From Pratylenchus scribneri (Eukaryota; Nematoda; Chromadorea; Rhabditida; Pratylenchidae), in assembly GCA_030063045.1 (NCBI GenBank), contig JAQSEB010000092.1:1-64000 (forward strand): 64,000 bases of DNA. Direction: 5' to 3'. This document shows positions 31,303 to 42,138 of the stretch, one piece after another. The position numbers and the translations under genes are program-made. Numbering within the stretch: position 1 is the stretch's first letter; every line of letters starts with the position of its first letter. Under the pieces are notes generated by a model. That model made no database searches, was not told the origin of the DNA, and saw only the letters and a program-made list of their open reading frames with translations.

Positions 31303-34300
31303 TATTAAGAAATTAATTCTCGGAAAGGGAAGAAAGGAGGAAATGAGGAAATTGCGCAGAATTGCGAATGTGAGGAAATTTGGGAAGGGCGCAAAAGGGG
31401 GAAATAGGCGAGACTGGGGATGGGCTGGGGGGACCGGTCAAAAAGGTCAGCTTGGCTTTGGGGGCCGCACATTCGAAAATTGGGCAAAGGGACGGACGGG
31501 AAAAGTGGTCGATGGCCGAGAGAAGGGAGAGGCGGCGCCCCGGGGGAGGAAATGGAAAGGCCCTCCGGCGGATGAACAGACGGTCAGCGGTCAACATTGG
31601 GGGGAGGAAATTGGAGAATGGACAAAAGAATGAATGGATGGATGGAGATTGGGGGGGGGGGGATGACCGGCCAAAAGGAAACAAAATGGACGATAATGGA
31701 CCGATGAGGAACCGACAAATGTACACCGGCAGGGCAAATGCCATTTGAAGGGAAAAAGGCTTAAATTGACAAAAAAAGCCGCCACTAATTCGTCGCCAAT
31801 GTTTATTCAGGGTCATTGATGTGGCCTTTTTGACTTCGGAATTTATTGGGGACACTTTTGGTGTGGCCAATAAAGTCGCCTTTTTTTAAGTGACTACCTT
31901 AAAAGGGAAGCCTCTCATCTTAAGGGTGGCAACTTTTTATGAAACTTTGCCTAATTTTAGTCCAAATGACGCCTACACCTAAACCATGATTTTAATCGGA
32001 ATTCTATAAGAGGATTTGCACTATGGCCCAAATTGCCAGAAAAGTAGAATTTATGGCCATAATTTTGTAGGCAAGTTCATTCAGGGGATAAAAATTGTGG
32101 CTTAGATGAAGGCATCCTATGGACTAAAATTAGGCAAATTTTCATCAAAAGTGGCCATTTTAAGAAGATAAGAAACCAAGGAGAAAAATTTGAAGAATAC
32201 AAAGAGTTTAAAATGGAAATTTTTTGGGGGAATAAATTTTTGCCTTTGACTTTGGTAACTATTTATTGGGGTCAAAATTGCAAGGAAGGCAATACAAAAG
32301 GAAGGCATAAATTCTCGCCAATGCGACCCCAAATACCCCAAAATTTGAATACAAAATAGGGGACAAAAGGATGGGCATTGTGCCCGGTCAAATTGAAGGG
32401 AAGAGGACCTTTCGGAAGAAGGAGGAGAAGAATGGATGAAGGCGATGAATGGAATGATGAATGGAAAAAGGAAGAATGGAGGCGGAGGTGAATTTGGCGA
32501 AGGAGGATAAAGGGGAATAAAATGGAGTGGGTTTGACCGCCAAAAAGGGGCGGGGACAGGAAAGAAAGGGGAGGCGGCCCCCGCGGGGATGACATTGGAA
32601 TTGGGGAGGGGACAGGGAGGGGATAGTCTTGAATGAGTGAATGTCCACCAATGGAATGAAGCTTTGCCCTAAAATGGGCCAAGTTGCTGGCTCGCCTCGC
32701 CTCTTGAGGATATGCAAATTTTTTGTGAAGAGTGGGGGGAATGCTCCACATTTTAATTTATGGCCGATATTTTTGGGAGGGTCGAGAGGGCAAAGAATTG
32801 AATCGAATGGAAATGTGAGTAAAAAAGTGGCAAAAATGTGGTCAAAAATTGGAATGGATTTGCGACGACCTTGGGGGGGGGGGGCGCACAAGGGAAAGGG
32901 AATGGGGGATTGGGCCAACCCAGTCATTATTACACACATCGATGATGACCATTGGGGGTGGAGGGGGGCGAGAATTGTGAAGGGGAAAACACTTCCCTGG
33001 GACCAAATGGCACCGGGTCGAGTGGACATTGGCACCCAATTCCCATTAATGAACGCACTCCCCTCGGGGGGCAAATTGGCCTTCGAATGTGGTCAGCCAT
33101 TAAGCCGAATGGGAGGCAAATTGGCCAGGGCAGGCACAAATGTGTGTTCGGTCGAATGGATCCAATGATTGGGATTGGAGAAAGGATTGGCCTGAACACA
33201 TTTTTGGGTAGCCTTATCCCTGGGAATTGATGGCTTTTCGACTTTTTTGACCAGCCAAGTGCCAACATATTTTCGCCTCTCTCCGAAAAGCTTCTTCATA
33301 ACTCATCATCCACTTTCCATTTTTTCAGCTGCTTTTTGTCCATTTATCTTCGCCAGCAGATCTTTTTCGTTTTGACCAATGCTTCTCAGAATAGAAAAGA
33401 AAAGGGAATTGTAAAAAAACCGCGATGCGGTCATTGAGCCATTTGGCCGAACATCTGGCCACAAATAAAAGAGAATGAAGGGTGGGGATTGGTGCGGCCA
33501 TATTGGAGCCGATTAAGTGGAGGAAAGGCACAAAAAAAAACGATTTGGTTTGGATGAACATTTGAGCAAATAAAGGGCGGATCTAGCAGAGAGAAAATGA
33601 GAATGGCGAAGGATTTTTTTGTTTTTTTGCCGGACCATTTTGTGCCAATATTAGAGGGGAAAATTGTGGCGAGATTGATGGCATTGATAAGGAAAGAGGG
33701 GGATGGGAATGGAAGTCGGGAATATTGAGCAATGAATTGGTGGACGGGAATTGGAGGTGGGCAATGGAAGGAAGAAGACCTTGAAGATGATAATGAGTGG
33801 TTTTGGGTGGGAATGGAAGGATGGACGGGAATTATTTTATTAGTTTTGGTTTGTGGCTTCCAATCAACGCATCCTATAATTTTCTATACAATTGCCTGTG
33901 CTTTTTGTTTTGGAAAATATATTTACCGGGAAGTGGAATTGCCCAAAGGAAAATATTTGTGAAATAATATTGATGTTGGCGAAAAATTTTTTTGGTTCAT
34001 AGTTTTGTCCCGGACGTATATGCCAAAATTGCAAATTAATTTTAAAAGAATTGGCGAAATTGCTGAAAAGGGAAAAGGCAAAGTGTGGCACAACCCTTGA
34101 GACATTAAATTTCGAGAATTATAATGGGCAGCTGATTTGATTGCCAAAAAACCTTGAACAAAACAATTTGAAGGTCAAATTCAGGGAGAGGGACTCGAAT
34201 TTATGATGGTAGCCAATTTTTATGGCATGCCCCGATTTTAAATGCGGTCGTAAAATTCAAATAAAGGAGAGGAGATCTGTGTCATTTTTTGCCCAATTTT

Positions 34301-34596
34301 ATCAGCGACTGTCCCAAAAATGTGCAAAAAAAAGCTTTAACATTTTTAGTGGTGGAAAAAAGCGGTTTATGAGCTCGTAATTCCCTCACGAATGATGTTT
34401 TTTTGAATGGTTGTTGGGGGAATGGGGTGCAAAAAATCGCACAAATTTGTGTTGATATGGAATGGAGGGCCAAAAAAGGTGATGGACTCAATTTTTTATG
34501 GCCATCGGCGGAAAAAAATGATGTCCAAAAAACATGGAATTGGTGGGGAGGGAAGAGGCCATTTTTTGTACATAAATAATTCATCGAGGCAATCAC
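31303..34596. other. Gene-poor, purine-rich region upstream of cki
   Basis: Long stretches of the plus strand are A/G-rich (31300-31700, 32400-33000), with G runs at about 31651-31660 and 32873-32882. Overlapping open frames on both strands follow from the skewed composition and lack family features. This looks like regulatory or simple-sequence DNA. Confidence 0.45.
33732..33962 (+). CDS. Possible small membrane protein, 76 aa
   Basis: An intronless ATG frame has an acidic Trp-rich N-terminus (WKEEDLEDDNEWFWVG), one or two hydrophobic segments (GIILLVLVCGF; IIFYTIACAFCFG) and a charged end (YREVELPKGKYL). The layout is protein-like, but there is no supporting family, and a frame of this size can occur by chance. 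Confidence 0.25.
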   Translation: MNWWTGIGGGQWKEEDLEDDNEWFWVGMEGWTGIILLVLVCGFQSTHPIIFYTIACAFCFGKYIYREVELPKGKYL

Positions 34597-34795
34597 TAAA
34601 ATGGGAAGGCGATATACCATTCGAAAGAGCAAAGTGTTCTCTTAAAAATAGCATATTTATATTTTAATAAATATGCTTTTTCTATTGGGTATTTAATTTT
34701 TCAAAAAATTAGAAAATAAAGGACATTTCGGGCTTTCGTCTGGCATATCGCCTTCCTGCATTGTTTAATTCCTTGTTAAGTTATGGCCAAAAAAT
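34597..34795. repeat. Palindromic MITE copy
   Basis: Left arm GGCGATATACCATTCGAAAG; right arm AAAGGACATTTCGGGCTTTC ... GGCATATCGCCTTCCTGCAT ... CTTGTTAAGTTATGGCC. Confidence 0.75.
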
Positions 34796-35757
34796 CATGT
34801 TTGAGGAAAGAGATGGGCCAATTGCCCAAGAGCCAAGAAGAAAAGTGGTCAAAATAGGGAAAAAGCGAGAATGGAATGAAGGGGAATGGAAAGGGAAGGG
34901 ATGAAGCAGACCCAAGCCGCCATCGTCCGGACGATGCGAGCCAATCGATGGGAATGGAGGGGGGAAGAATGAATGGGAAATTGGGGAAATGGGGGATTAG
35001 TGCCAGCGCCGAGGGAGAAATGACCGGTTGGAAGGAAATGGACGAAAGGATGGAAGCCGATTTGATGGATGCACTAAAAAGGATGGCAATTTTGGAGAGG
35101 ATTTTGGGTGGAGGAAAGTTGTGAAATTGGAGGAAAAAAGAATTTTTGGGAAGGAATGAAACCCAAATAAAGAGGGTAAAAATGCAAATTAGCCACACAT
35201 TTTAAGAGCCAATTTGAATAATTTTTGTTCGCCCTTTTTTCCCTCAATGGGAATGGGGGATTTGCGGCCCCCTTCCCTACCATTTTAGCGCCGATTGGCC
35301 ATATAATGGACTGGCCCTGCGATTGTGGCCATAAAATGGAATGAGGGGCCACCGATTGGTGGAGGCGAAGAGCAAATTATGCAAAAATGCTCATAAAATG
35401 GTGAAATATAAGCTTATTTGTAAATGGGGGGAAAATGGCACATTCAGTGGCAAAAATGAATGTGGCCAACACAAAGATGGGAAAGCGCGCAAATAGGCGA
35501 AGAGGTGGTCAAAAAGGAGAAATAAAATTTTGGAGGGAAAAGGCGGAAAATGGAATGGGGAATCGAGATGGCTCAAGGTCGAGAATTGGCGATTCGGCAA
35601 AGGCCATTTTCACTTTTTCCCTTTTTTGTACTGTTTTCGGTAGCAATCAGTCAATTCCCCTTCATAAAGGTCGTTTCCCTTTCATCTCCTTCCGGGCCTC
35701 ATTCATTTTAAGGGGTAGGGAATATAATTGAGTACCGCCGATTGAGAATACTTGTAT
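34796..35757. other. Gene-poor spacer
   Basis: An ATG frame of 82 codons at 34876-35124 (+) has charged, helix-like composition (EMDERMEADLMDALKRM), but there is an equally long frame on the other strand and no family match. Left uncalled. Confidence 0.35.
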
Positions 35758-36058
35758 TCATTTTTGGCCCATAGCTCAATGAGGCAATATCCAATTTTGG
35801 AAGGAGATAAACCATTTGAAAGCCATAAATGTCCTCTAAAAAGTGGCTGCTTTAAATTTTATAAAAACTGATCTAAAAATGTTATATGTCTTTGAGCGTA
35901 ATAAACCCCGTTCTCGAGGAAAAGCCACTATTTTCTAAATTGTTTTAAATTTACAAAAAAAGATAATAAAGCCACTTTTTAAAGCAAATTCAGGGCTTTC
36001 AAAAGGAATATTGCCTTCCAAAATTGGCTACTTCCTTGTTGAGTTATGGCCAAAAAAT
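35758..36058. repeat. Best-preserved palindromic MITE copy
   Basis: Left arm TTGGCCCATAGCTCAATGAG, then CCAATTTTGGAAGGAGATAA and TCCTCTAAAAAGTGGC. Right arm GCCACTTTTTAAAGC, then GGGCTTTCAAAAGGAATATT, GCCTTCCAAAATTGG and CTTGTTGAGTTATGGCCAA. Arms of about 100 bp each flank an AT-rich centre. Confidence 0.85.
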
Positions 36059-38529
36059 GAGGCCAAGTATTTGATGGCCGATAATTTTGATTCGAGTCAA
36101 ATGAAAGACCTAGTCCATTTTCCTAAATTTGTGTACTTTTTAATGATTGGACCACCCAGCAGTAAATTTGCGTGGAAGGGGACCATTCCCATTTCACATT
36201 TTTAATCGCATTTTTCAGCCGATAAAAATTTTGACGATGACAAAAACAACTTTTTTTGCTTATTTTGTTGATTATTAAATGAATCCAAATGAAAATTTTT
36301 GGCGCCAATTGGCCCAAAAATAAAGAAAGGAGAAGGCGAAGATTTGCTGAATCAGCGAACAACATTTTGTGTGAATAAAAAATTGGCGCCAAAAGCAAAA
36401 ACGGAACAACAAAAACACGTCCCATTTCCCTCACTTTTTCGCGTGATCCCCCAAAGGGGACCAGAGGCAAATTTTGCCCGCGCATTTTTAGTTGGCCCAA
36501 AGCCATTGGCCGAATATTTGAAAAAATGGAAGGAAAGGAAAAAAGGAAAGAAGAACAACAAAAATGGAAGAAAAGGCGAAACGAAAAATGGTTTTGAATG
36601 GCTGGGAATTGGAATGGAAAAAGGGGGCGACGGATTGGCTACTGGAGGGGGAGGCTGAGACTGGAATTTGGACTGACAGCCACCCTCTTTGCTGGGAAAA
36701 GAAGACCCTATTTCCCCCTTTTAGATACATTTAATCGCAATTTTCCCCTTAAGTATTCGGAGAAGTTGGGGGAAGAAAATTGGAATTGGCATGGGAAAAT
36801 TGGTTTCAGAATGGAAGGCGAAAGAAGCTTAAAATATTTGGATGGGAAAATCCGAAAATGAATACTTGGATTGGGAAAGGAAGGGGTGAATCAATTTGGG
36901 TCACCCAAAAATCCCGGGGGGGGGGGGGGGGGGGGAGAAAAGTGGCTAAATTTAAGATTTTAGCTTTGGGGGATGTGTTTTTAAGGTAATAAGTTTAAAG
37001 TTAAGCTTTAAGGTTAGCATAAATTTTACATTTTTTCTCCTTTTGATTTTGGGTATTGAGATTTTGAGATTTGAATGGAACTCTTGAACAGAGCAATTTG
37101 GGTCAAATGGCAATTTTGGAGGAAGGGAAATGATGGGAGGATAATTGTGGGAAGGTGAATGTGAATGGAGTGCCCAAATGTTGTTGCGCATTATATTTCC
37201 AAATGTGCCAATGCCAAAATGCCAACTGGCGACATCCCCCTTCACCCACCCATTCACCTATCATTGACCGGTCATTATCCTCCGTGCCCCATTTCACTTG
37301 GATTGACATTTTCTGGAAAGCTGTTGTGCTATTCGCAGTGGATTTATGGCCATCAATTGTAAAGGAATAGCAAATGGTGGCATAATGGCATAAGGGAGAT
37401 TGATGATATTTTGGGGTGAGGCGAGGATGGCCATGAAAACAAATTTATGAAAAGCCAAAAATATTCAAATAAATCATTCAATGGTGCTGAGGAAGAGGCT
37501 GAAGGAAATTGAAAGGCAAAAAGTGTCAAAAGTAGGCAAGGGGCCAAGGAAAGGAAAATGGGCCAATAGAAGAGTCAAATACCAAACTCCCTCCAATTTG
37601 TGAATTTGACCAAAAATCACCCTTGTTAAAATTGTTCAATTTAAATTGGTCAGCCAAAACAACACATTAATTTCCCCCTACCAATTCATCAATTTGTGGC
37701 ATTTGCCTCTGCCCTTGGAGGAATATTTCCCGCCAAATCCCCTTCACATATCCACACTTTTGTTTGTGTCCTTTGCCCTTTAGTTTTGAGAAGGAACATT
37801 GGTGGGGTTTATTGCGGCTGCACTCCCGCGGGCGAATATATTTATGTGTTTTGGTTGTTGTTGTGTTCCCCCAAAGCAATGTTCAACTTTGGCGCCAATC
37901 CTCCACAATAATGACCGACGCTTTCCCCCAAGGGGCTCTAAAGGGGTCCATCCATTGAACAGAAACCCACGCCATCAGCGACATTTGAACGGGTGGAATA
38001 AAAATGTGGAAGAAAGGGAAAGCAACGCGTCGTTGCTCATTGGTCACGTCACGCCGGAGAAAAGGCTGGTTGGAATGGGAAGGGAAGCCGCAATTTTGGG
38101 CGCCAAATTTTCATTGCGCGGGAACACTTTTGGGGGAAGGGATTTGGACATTTTGGTGGATAATGAATGGGAAGGGGAACAACGCAATAATGTTAATGTT
38201 GTTGTTCAAATGCGCATTGGGCAAGAGGAAATGATTTGAAAAAAGGGAATTGAAAAGAAAAAGGAAAGATGGGGAATTTTGTAGAATAGCAACAACAATA
38301 ATTGTGAGGGAAAATTAGCTAAAAATTGAATTAAAATTCAGAGAGATATAATAACTTTATTTTTGGCCATCTTGTCCTTTGTTTTGCCAGCTGAATGGAT
38401 TAAATTGCTTTCCTCCGAGAAAGGAATTATTTATTGGCCATTTTTCTTGAGTAATTCATTGGAGATTAATGTAACAATAAGCCAAGGGAATAGAATGCAA
38501 TTGTTATGGCCTATTGAGTTCTCTTGTCA
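36059..38529. other. Gene-poor region with a G run
   Basis: A run of about 18 G lies at 36917-36934. Open frames near 37700-38240 have no family features. A MITE follows at 38530. Confidence 0.4.
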
Positions 38530-38792
38530 TTATTTTGGTCATAGCTCAATGAGGCAATATATCATCTTATAAAAAGATATGTAGTTTGAAAGCCTTAAAA
38601 TTCTTTACAATTAGAATTTTTAAATTATGAAATCTAACTTTAAGAAATATATTTAAGTCCATAAAAATCCAATTTATTGAGGAAATAGTCTTAATTTTTA
38701 GAAATTAAAAACAATTTGTAGAAGACACTTTTAGCTTTAAGGCATATTGTCTTCCAAACTTTGTCACTTCTTTTTTATGTTAGGTTCAAAAG
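38530..38792. repeat. Palindromic MITE copy
   Basis: Left arm TTTGGTCATAGCTCAATGAG ... AGTTTGAAAGCCTTAAA; right arm GTAGAAGACACTTTTAGC ... GGCATATTGTCTTCCAAACT. Moderately diverged. Confidence 0.7.
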
Positions 38793-39111
38793 AAATGGTC
38801 AAAAGATACTAAAATGTTCTGTTCCCGAATTCGAGATTTAATGTGTAAAAGTTCCCATTTTCAAGAAAACAATTCTCAACAAAAATGACCAAATTGTGAT
38901 GGATAAAAATATACAGTAAAAAGAATTGTTGTTGAACAAATTAGGTAATGGCGCATGAACCGAAGTGAATAAACACTTTCGGAACTGAGGGGAAAAAGCC
39001 ATAAATTTTGAGGGAATCTCATTTGCTCGCACCCAACATAGAATCGGCAATTAAAATTTCTCAAAAACGACCGTATACCCGACAAATTGTTCACAAAAAA
39101 CTTATCAGATA

Positions 39112-39484
39112 GGTCCGATCGGCGCCGATCGCCCCGAAAATTTCGAAAGCAATAAATTGAAATGGAAGAATGGGCGCCGTAAATAAAAAAAGTGCTGCCC
39201 AAAAAAGTGGAAAACGTCAGTTTGCATTGCCTTCAAGAATAAAAAAATAGGGAGGAATATTGTAAAATATTTACAAAAAATGGCATTGAAGATTGGACAA
39301 AATGTTGAGGAAAATTAAAAATGACATGCGCGCAAAAAACAGCAAGGAAAAATGAGTTTAAATAAATTTATGAATAGTAAATAATAGGGGAATAAAAAAA
39401 CTAAAAATAGAGGATGAAAAGGGTGCGCATTTCGCATTATTAGTATATATTATAGGGAAAGAATAATTTAGCGCCGATCGGTCC
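39112..39484. repeat. Short inverted repeat with a perfect 16-bp palindrome
   Basis: CGATCGGCGCCGATCG at 39116-39131 is a perfect palindrome. GGTCCGATCGGCGC (39112-39125) recurs inverted as GCGCCGATCGGTCC (39471-39484), 13 of 14 bases. Could be the ends of a 370-bp non-autonomous element. The right end abuts the tandem array at 39501. Confidence 0.5.
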
Positions 39485-39500
39485 ATAATTTAAATTAGTT

Positions 39501-39970
39501 GAAAGACAAAACAGGCAGAATTATTCTAAGCGAAAACACAAAACAGGCGGAATTATTCTAAGCGAAAACACAAAACAGGCGGAATTATTCTAAGAGAAAA
39601 CACAAAACAGGCGGAATTATTCTAAGCGAAAACACAAAACAGGCGGAATTATTCTAAGCGAAAACACAAAACAGGCGGAATTATTCTAAGAGAAAACACA
39701 AAACAGGCGGAATTATTCTAAGCGAAAACACAAAACAGGCGGAATTATTCTAAGCGAAAACACAAAACAGGCGGAATTATTCTAAGCGAAAACACAAAAC
39801 AGGCGGAATTATTCTAAGCGAAAACACAAACAGGCGGAATTATTCTAAGCAAAAACACAAAACAGGCGGAATTATTCTAAGCGAAAACACAAAACAGGCG
39901 GAATTATTCTAAGCGAAAACACAAAACAGGCGGAATTATTCTAAGCGAACACAAATAGGCGGAATTAGTT
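39501..39970 (-). repeat. Minisatellite array, reverse orientation of 5048-5932
   Basis: About 15 near-identical units of AAAACACAAAACAGGCGGAA plus TTATTCTAAGCG. This is the exact reverse complement of the unit in the left array, and is more homogeneous. Confidence 0.95.
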
Positions 39971-42138
39971 AGGTTGAAATTAAAAGCTGTTTATTTTATA
40001 AATTATTTTGTGAAAATTTAAAGGCTACTTTTAAAGAAATTAAGAGCTTGTAATATTGCCTTCATGAATTAGCTATTTTCAAATTTTATGGACAGAAGTA
40101 CGGGCCATATACCAAATCAGAACTTTACTGCTTTACTCAATCATTTTTGCTTATAGTCAAATGGTTCCGAAAAAAGCAAGGAGGAAATAAATATTTAAAT
40201 ATATAATATATGTAAATTGTTTAGAAAATTAACCCATATTAAACTGGCAAAAATACCATCAATCAAATAGATTTAAAAATGGAGGAAAGCCGCTTTGTTT
40301 TACAATGCGCAGTCACATTCGCGCATTCCCTCAAATTGCTTCCAATTGTAAGCAATGAACATCTGCTCTCTTCCTCTTTTCCCTTCAAAAAATTGTCGGC
40401 ACATCCACAAATTTTAGCCCGCAAAATGGAAGACAATTAATTTATTTATGAGAAGAGAGGCGACAATTTCAATAAAGCATTCACATTTGCCCTTTCGCTT
40501 TTATTAACCAGTTTTGTGCGGCAAATTCATGCCGACCAATTGTTTGCTGGATGTAGGGCATTTTTGCTCTGTGGGCATGCGGAAATGGACAAAAGAGGGA
40601 AAATGTAAAAAAATAGGGGACAATTCATTTTTGGAAGGCACAATTCGCTTTTTGATGGGGCGGAACATGGAAAGGAGGAAAAAGCGGCAAATATCATTTT
40701 GGCAAAAAAGCAACGATGGACATCGCTGACAATTTCCCAAGGTCGAATTCGCCGGCTGAATTTTGGATTGGGAGAAAAGGCGGCTGGCCGATCATTGCCT
40801 CTATAAAAAAGAAAATACGGCATTTTTCAATTCCACAGGCTGTTGATTTGGCATTCAAGGCCATCCATCCATCAGATTTGGCATCTTCTCCACTTTTTTG
40901 TTTGGCTCAAATTGCACAAATGCCGAAAAAAGCATCACATTCATCCATCCATCAGTCGGGAGTGCCCTTTTTTCTTCTTTTTATTCGATCTAATCAGCCC
41001 TTCTTCCATTTCCCTCGAGAATTAACGATGGCAAAATGGACGGGAAAAACAACAAAAAAGTTTGCCGTCCATTTTCCGCCTCGTTTGCCAATGTGACTAC
41101 CGTTCCTTATCTTTTGATCTCAAAAGGAGGGGGAACGGTGCAACAAAGGAAGGATAAAACATTGGAAAAGTTTTTCCGTCCAAATGACCATCCATTTCCA
41201 TTCCATCCAGTCGCCGAAGCGAAAACACCGCCACCATCTCTTTGAGGAGCCAATCAGCATCGGAAGGAGATGAAGACGAATTTTGGATGTGGGGAACTAA
41301 TTTAATTTTATTTGAACATTTGGACGAGAAGGAGGTGAATTTCCCATGCGGCGATGGAAGTTGATTAATTTGCGAATTTTTTTGGTCCTCACCAAAATGA
41401 AAGGAGGTCTCCGTCCCAAATTCGCCACCATTCAGCCACTCATTTTTTTCTTGACTTTTCCCCGTCAAGGCCACCACCGGACCCCTCATTCTCATCAGTA
41501 GCAAAAATTGGACGCTGACCTTGGCTTTGAGAGTCTCGTTTTTGAATGCAAAAATGGGCGAATGCCCCCGAATTATCATAAAAAATGAGTAATTTGTGCG
41601 ATTGAATATGAAAGCAATTTATTAATAATAAAAATATATAATAGAAAATATATAAAGGATGGCAATTATAATTTGGCCATAAAATCATTGAATTTATAAA
41701 TAACTTTTTATCATTTTTTGAGGCCTTTGGCCTTAGTTAGCAAATCGAATTTTCTTTTTAAACCCTATCCTGTGCAAGGATTCCATTTTAGAAAAGTAAC
41801 AAAACCAAGTCCCTAATCTAACAAATCAAAATATATTTTTCTGGAAAATTTAGTCGTGAATAAAACTTTAAGGAAAAATAAATAATTTTTCGGAAAAAAG
41901 CTTATAAGCCTCTAAACTTTGGTCACGGCCAAATTTATATGATTATTTTTCGATGCGAAAAAATTTGTGTAAATTCAATGATTTTATAGGTATTAATACT
42001 ATTTCAATTCAATTCAATTTAAATGAATTATATATAACCGGGGGTAAAGCGAAAAATGGATAATGGCAAACAAATAAAAAAAGCAATGAAAAATGCAAAA
42101 TAAAATGATTGAGGGAAATTATTTGTTGGTTTGAGTGG
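39971..42138. other. Gene-poor region
   Basis: A 160-codon frame on the minus strand (41579-41097) and a 126-codon frame on the plus strand (40716-41096) are the longest. Neither shows a domain, signal peptide or clear splice sites. One may be real; I cannot support it. Confidence 0.35.

Noticed and set aside
31277..33300. Long overlapping frames up to 228 codons
   Set aside because: They follow from A/G skew, occur on both strands at once, and have low-complexity products with no family features.
41097..41579. 160-codon minus-strand frame
   Set aside because: It is long for AT-rich DNA, but has no recognisable domain, signal peptide or exon partners. Kept only as a note in the region entry.
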